44,730 nucleotides of DNA from Candidatus Epulonipiscium fishelsonii (GTDB lineage: Bacteria; Bacillota; Clostridia; Lachnospirales; Cellulosilyticaceae), in NCBI GenBank assembly GCA_001983455.1, contig LJDB01000100.1:1-44730 (forward strand), read 5' to 3'. This document shows, one piece after another, positions 42,469 to 44,730 of this stretch. Under the pieces are notes generated by a model. That model did not search any database, was not told where the DNA came from, and saw nothing but the letters and a program-made list of their open reading frames with translations. The first letter of the stretch is position 1, and every line of letters begins with the position of its first letter. The position numbers and the translations under genes are program-made.

Positions 42469-42487
42469 ATAACAAGGGGGATAATAT

Positions 42488-44020
42488 ATGACTAAAATTA
42501 AATGGGGATTAACGTTGACTTGTTTCACATTAGTTTTGTTGCTAGGCGTATGTGCAGTTTTGATGCCTGACCAAACAAAAGGTACCATGGATTTACTTTT
42601 TAACTTTACAATATTCAATTTAGGTGCTGGATTTTTATGGTATATTTTATTTGGCACACTAATAATGCTTTTATTAGCTTTTTCTAAATATGGTAATATT
42701 TGCCTGGGTGGAACTAAGCCACAATTTAATAAGTTTCAACTTTTTGCTATGGCTCTTTCTGCTGGTATGGGTGCAAGTACTATGTATTGGGGATTTATAG
42801 AAGTAGTATATTATTATCTTGATCCACAGTTTGGCATAACAGACCCTGGAATGAAGATGGAATATGCTTCCGCATATAACATGTTCCATTGGGGGCCTGC
42901 GGGATGGGTTTCATATTTAATGTGTGGAGTACCATTTATGATTTCTTTTTATCTAAAGAAAAACCGTGACATGAGTTTTAGTGGAGTAATAAATTCATTT
43001 TTTGATGGAAAATTACCTTATCTTGCACAAAAAATCATAGACCTACTATTTATGATTACTAGTCTTGCTGCTACAGCACTTACACTTGGTCTTGCAATCC
43101 CTATGATTTCATCTGTAGTAAGTCAATTAACAGGACTTAGAAATGATATCACACTAGGTATTGGAATAATCATTGGGCTTTCCATCATTTTTGCACTAAG
43201 TTCATATGTTGGTATAGAAAAAGGTATCGCTCGTTTAAGTAGTATGACAGTTTATATTTGTGGAGCTATGATTGTAATTATTTTACTTGTGGGTCCAACA
43301 GCGTTTTTAATTAATTCCACAACAACAGCTATGGGGCTTACAGTTGCAGAGTACTTACGTATGAGTACGAATACTGCTCCATATGGAACTACTGGGTTTC
43401 CACAATATTGGACCGTATTTTTCTTTGCAAATTGGATTTCATATGCTCCTGGTATGGGTATCTTTATCACAAAAATTGCAAAAGGACATAAATTAAAAGA
43501 TGTTATAATTATATTGACTGGAGCAGGATTTATCGGAACTTCATTGATCTTTGGTATATGTGGCAACTTTACGTTTAGCTTGATGAACGAGGGAATTGTT
43601 GATGCAACTGGACTTATTGAAGCAGGAATGCCTGACCAACTAGTAACTGCTGTTCTTTCCTCAACACCATTTCCAACTCTTATGCTAGGTATTTATTTAA
43701 TAACAATGATCTTGTTCTGTGTAACAACTCTTGATGGAACTTCTTTTTCATTGGCATCAGTTGCCTCAGAAAAAGTTGGTGAAGATGGTAATGTATCTCC
43801 GCTGTTTAGATTATTTTGGTGCTTGCTACTAGCTATAATTCCAATTATATTCTTGATAATTAAAGCTGACTTAAATATCTTAAAATCATTCCCAGTACTT
43901 ATAATAGTTCCTATGATACCTATATTTACTATACTACTTTATAAATCATATAGTTTTATATCAAAAGAGTTTGGTGAACTAACTGATATAGAAATTCAAA
44001 AAATAACTGCTGAAGAGTAA
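42488..44020 (+). CDS. BCCT family transporter (betaine/carnitine/choline type)
   Basis: A protein of 510 residues with about 12 membrane helices. ALSAGMGASTMYWGFIEVVYYY corresponds to the glycine-rich helix and substrate region of the family; YWG-x-IE-x-x-YY resembles the carnitine transporter CaiT more than BetP. The signature helix reads WTVFFFANWISYAPGMGIF where relatives have W-A-W-W-I-S, so part of the aromatic box is replaced. GGGGG precedes ATG 42488. The transported compound is most likely a trimethylammonium or similar zwitterion, but the altered box argues for something other than glycine betaine. Last gene of the operon. Confidence 0.9.
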   Translation: MTKIKWGLTLTCFTLVLLLGVCAVLMPDQTKGTMDLLFNFTIFNLGAGFLWYILFGTLIMLLLAFSKYGNICLGGTKPQFNKFQLFAMALSAGMGASTMYWGFIEVVYYYLDPQFGITDPGMKMEYASAYNMFHWGPAGWVSYLMCGVPFMISFYLKKNRDMSFSGVINSFFDGKLPYLAQKIIDLLFMITSLAATALTLGLAIPMISSVVSQLTGLRNDITLGIGIIIGLSIIFALSSYVGIEKGIARLSSMTVYICGAMIVIILLVGPTAFLINSTTTAMGLTVAEYLRMSTNTAPYGTTGFPQYWTVFFFANWISYAPGMGIFITKIAKGHKLKDVIIILTGAGFIGTSLIFGICGNFTFSLMNEGIVDATGLIEAGMPDQLVTAVLSSTPFPTLMLGIYLITMILFCVTTLDGTSFSLASVASEKVGEDGNVSPLFRLFWCLLLAIIPIIFLIIKADLNILKSFPVLIIVPMIPIFTILLYKSYSFISKEFGELTDIEIQKITAEE

Positions 44021-44042
44021 CAAATAACCATGATTATTATAG

Positions 44043-44078
44043 AGGGACACCTGATAAGTAGGAGGGTGTTCCTTTTTT
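44043..44078 (+). terminator. Terminator of the catabolic operon
   Basis: AGGGACACC (44043-44051) pairs with GGTGTTCCT (44065-44073), 9 pairs with one G-T, followed by TTTTTAT. Confidence 0.85.
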
Positions 44079-44307
44079 ATTAGTATAACCATTTGTGCTA
44101 GTTAACTTCAATATAAATGACAATGTAATATTGCAGGCAACTATTAGAATTAATTGTATATATAAATTGCATATCCATGCATAATTATACATTTCGGAGT
44201 AATACCAATTATATAGGATGTAATTCACTAGTGAGAAGGAATATACTAGGGTATTTTGTCAATTGAATTTTGTTCGATATAGGTATATACTTTAACAGTT
44301 AACCCAT

Positions 44308-44400
44308 GTGAAAAAACAAGTAGCAGAGTAGCCACGAAAATTAAGTAGCAAATAGGCGAAAAAATAAGTAGTAGAGCAGATGTGAAACAATAAGTAACTC
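44308..44400. repeat. Four degenerate tandem units of about 22-27 bp
   Basis: Units begin near 44308, 44335, 44357 and 44382 and share the pattern GYGAAAA-N-AAGTAG(C/T)A(G/A)AG. Spacing is 27, 22 and 25 bases. They are not regular enough for CRISPR. Confidence 0.55.
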
Positions 44401-44560
44401 CTAGTTAACAGCCCACAACAACCTGAAAAAAAACAAAATAAGAAAAAACTAACAGTGCTTTTTCTATTATCATGAATATCACAAATTAAAAAAAGTTACA
44501 TATGTTTCAACCATCAAGTAAAAGCCACGGCATTGGTCTTAGTTTAATTCAATATAAATA

Positions 44561-44655
44561 CTGTTTATAATCTCTACAAGAAATTTAAAACTTTAATATT
44601 TATCCTAAACATAGTGTTATCTTATTAATAATCGTACATTTGAGATTATAAACAG
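44561..44655. repeat. Perfect 14-bp inverted repeat with a 67-base interval
   Basis: CTGTTTATAATCTC (44561-44574) and GAGATTATAAACAG (44642-44655) are exact reverse complements. Confidence 0.75.
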
Positions 44656-44730
44656 ATTAAGTAAATTGTTTACAATAAGTGGCGTATTAGCAAGCCTACT
44701 AAAGAAATTTTAATCCTATAATAAACTTTT

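Larger units (their letters stand above)
44079..44730. other. 650-base region without a gene
   Basis: No frame here has a ribosome site or recognisable protein. It contains the degenerate tandem repeat at 44308-44400, a segment near 44457-44482 resembling the sequence after rpiB (GCTTTTTC...TTATCA(T/C)GAATA), and the inverted repeat at 44561-44655. It may be the decayed upstream region of a gene beyond the window. Confidence 0.6.

Noticed and set aside
44037-44228. 63-codon minus-strand frame after the BCCT gene
   Set aside because: It runs through the operon terminator and has no ribosome site or conserved pattern.
44308-44400. CRISPR array
   Set aside because: Units are too degenerate, spacing is irregular, there are no unique spacers and no cas genes.

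Overview
The window is AT-rich (roughly 30% GC by eye) and looks like chromosome of a low-GC Gram-positive anaerobe of the class Clostridia. Supporting signs are strong GGAGG-type ribosome binding sites, sigma-A promoters of the TTGACA-N17-TATAAT type, HPr kinase (hprK), the order rho - rpmE - DUF1385 - prmC - prfA, a VanW/stalk-domain envelope repertoire, an 8-iron-type ferredoxin, and tRNA genes without an encoded CCA. Genus cannot be fixed from the sequence; a Lachnospirales-like relative is a guess.

Layout. 1-1111: an Rpn-type PD-(D/E)XK nuclease gene and the start of a near-identical tandem copy running off the left edge. 1237-5448: leftward operon nth - PcrA-like helicase - a 34-residue membrane peptide - vanW. 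5521-9459: leftward hom, then a GH2 beta-mannosidase. 9482-14150: leftward sbcD-sbcC. 14393-19085: rightward rho, rpmE, DUF1385, prmC, prfA, closed by an 18-bp terminator. 19088-20924: two leftward envelope genes, the second a stalk-domain secreted acidic protein. 20958-25407: an unusual GC-richer element, then rightward uvrC, hprK, ROK glucokinase, rpiB. 25408-29761: a repeat-rich gap, then a two-gene unit of a putative HNH protein with six 17-residue repeats and topoisomerase III. 29764-32202: ferredoxin with a long structured leader, an AI-2E family permease and an IS200-like element. 32224-33576: a degenerate FMN-binding-like membrane protein and a divergent MazF/PemK-like orphan. 33665-36908: a complete partner-switching module (STAS, membrane PP2C phosphatase, HATPase kinase). 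37100-38943: tRNA-Gly and tRNA-Pro, then a cytoplasmic chemoreceptor with a CZB domain. 39028-44078: a GntR/FCD regulator divergent from a catabolic operon of an enolase-superfamily enzyme, an FAD-dependent oxidoreductase and a BCCT transporter. The last 650 bases hold no convincing gene, only a small degenerate tandem repeat and a long-range inverted repeat.

What fits together: nth, helicase, sbcCD and uvrC are housekeeping DNA repair. rho-prfA is information processing. hprK, ROK kinase and rpiB are carbon metabolism and its control. The most interesting accessory parts are (a) the GntR - enolase-like - FAD - BCCT cluster, which reads as a pathway for an unidentified zwitterionic compound, with a perfect palindrome sitting on its promoter; (b) the HNH-repeat protein coupled to topB; and (c) the partner-switching module with no sigma factor nearby. 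All functions are inferred from reading motifs; no database search was run.
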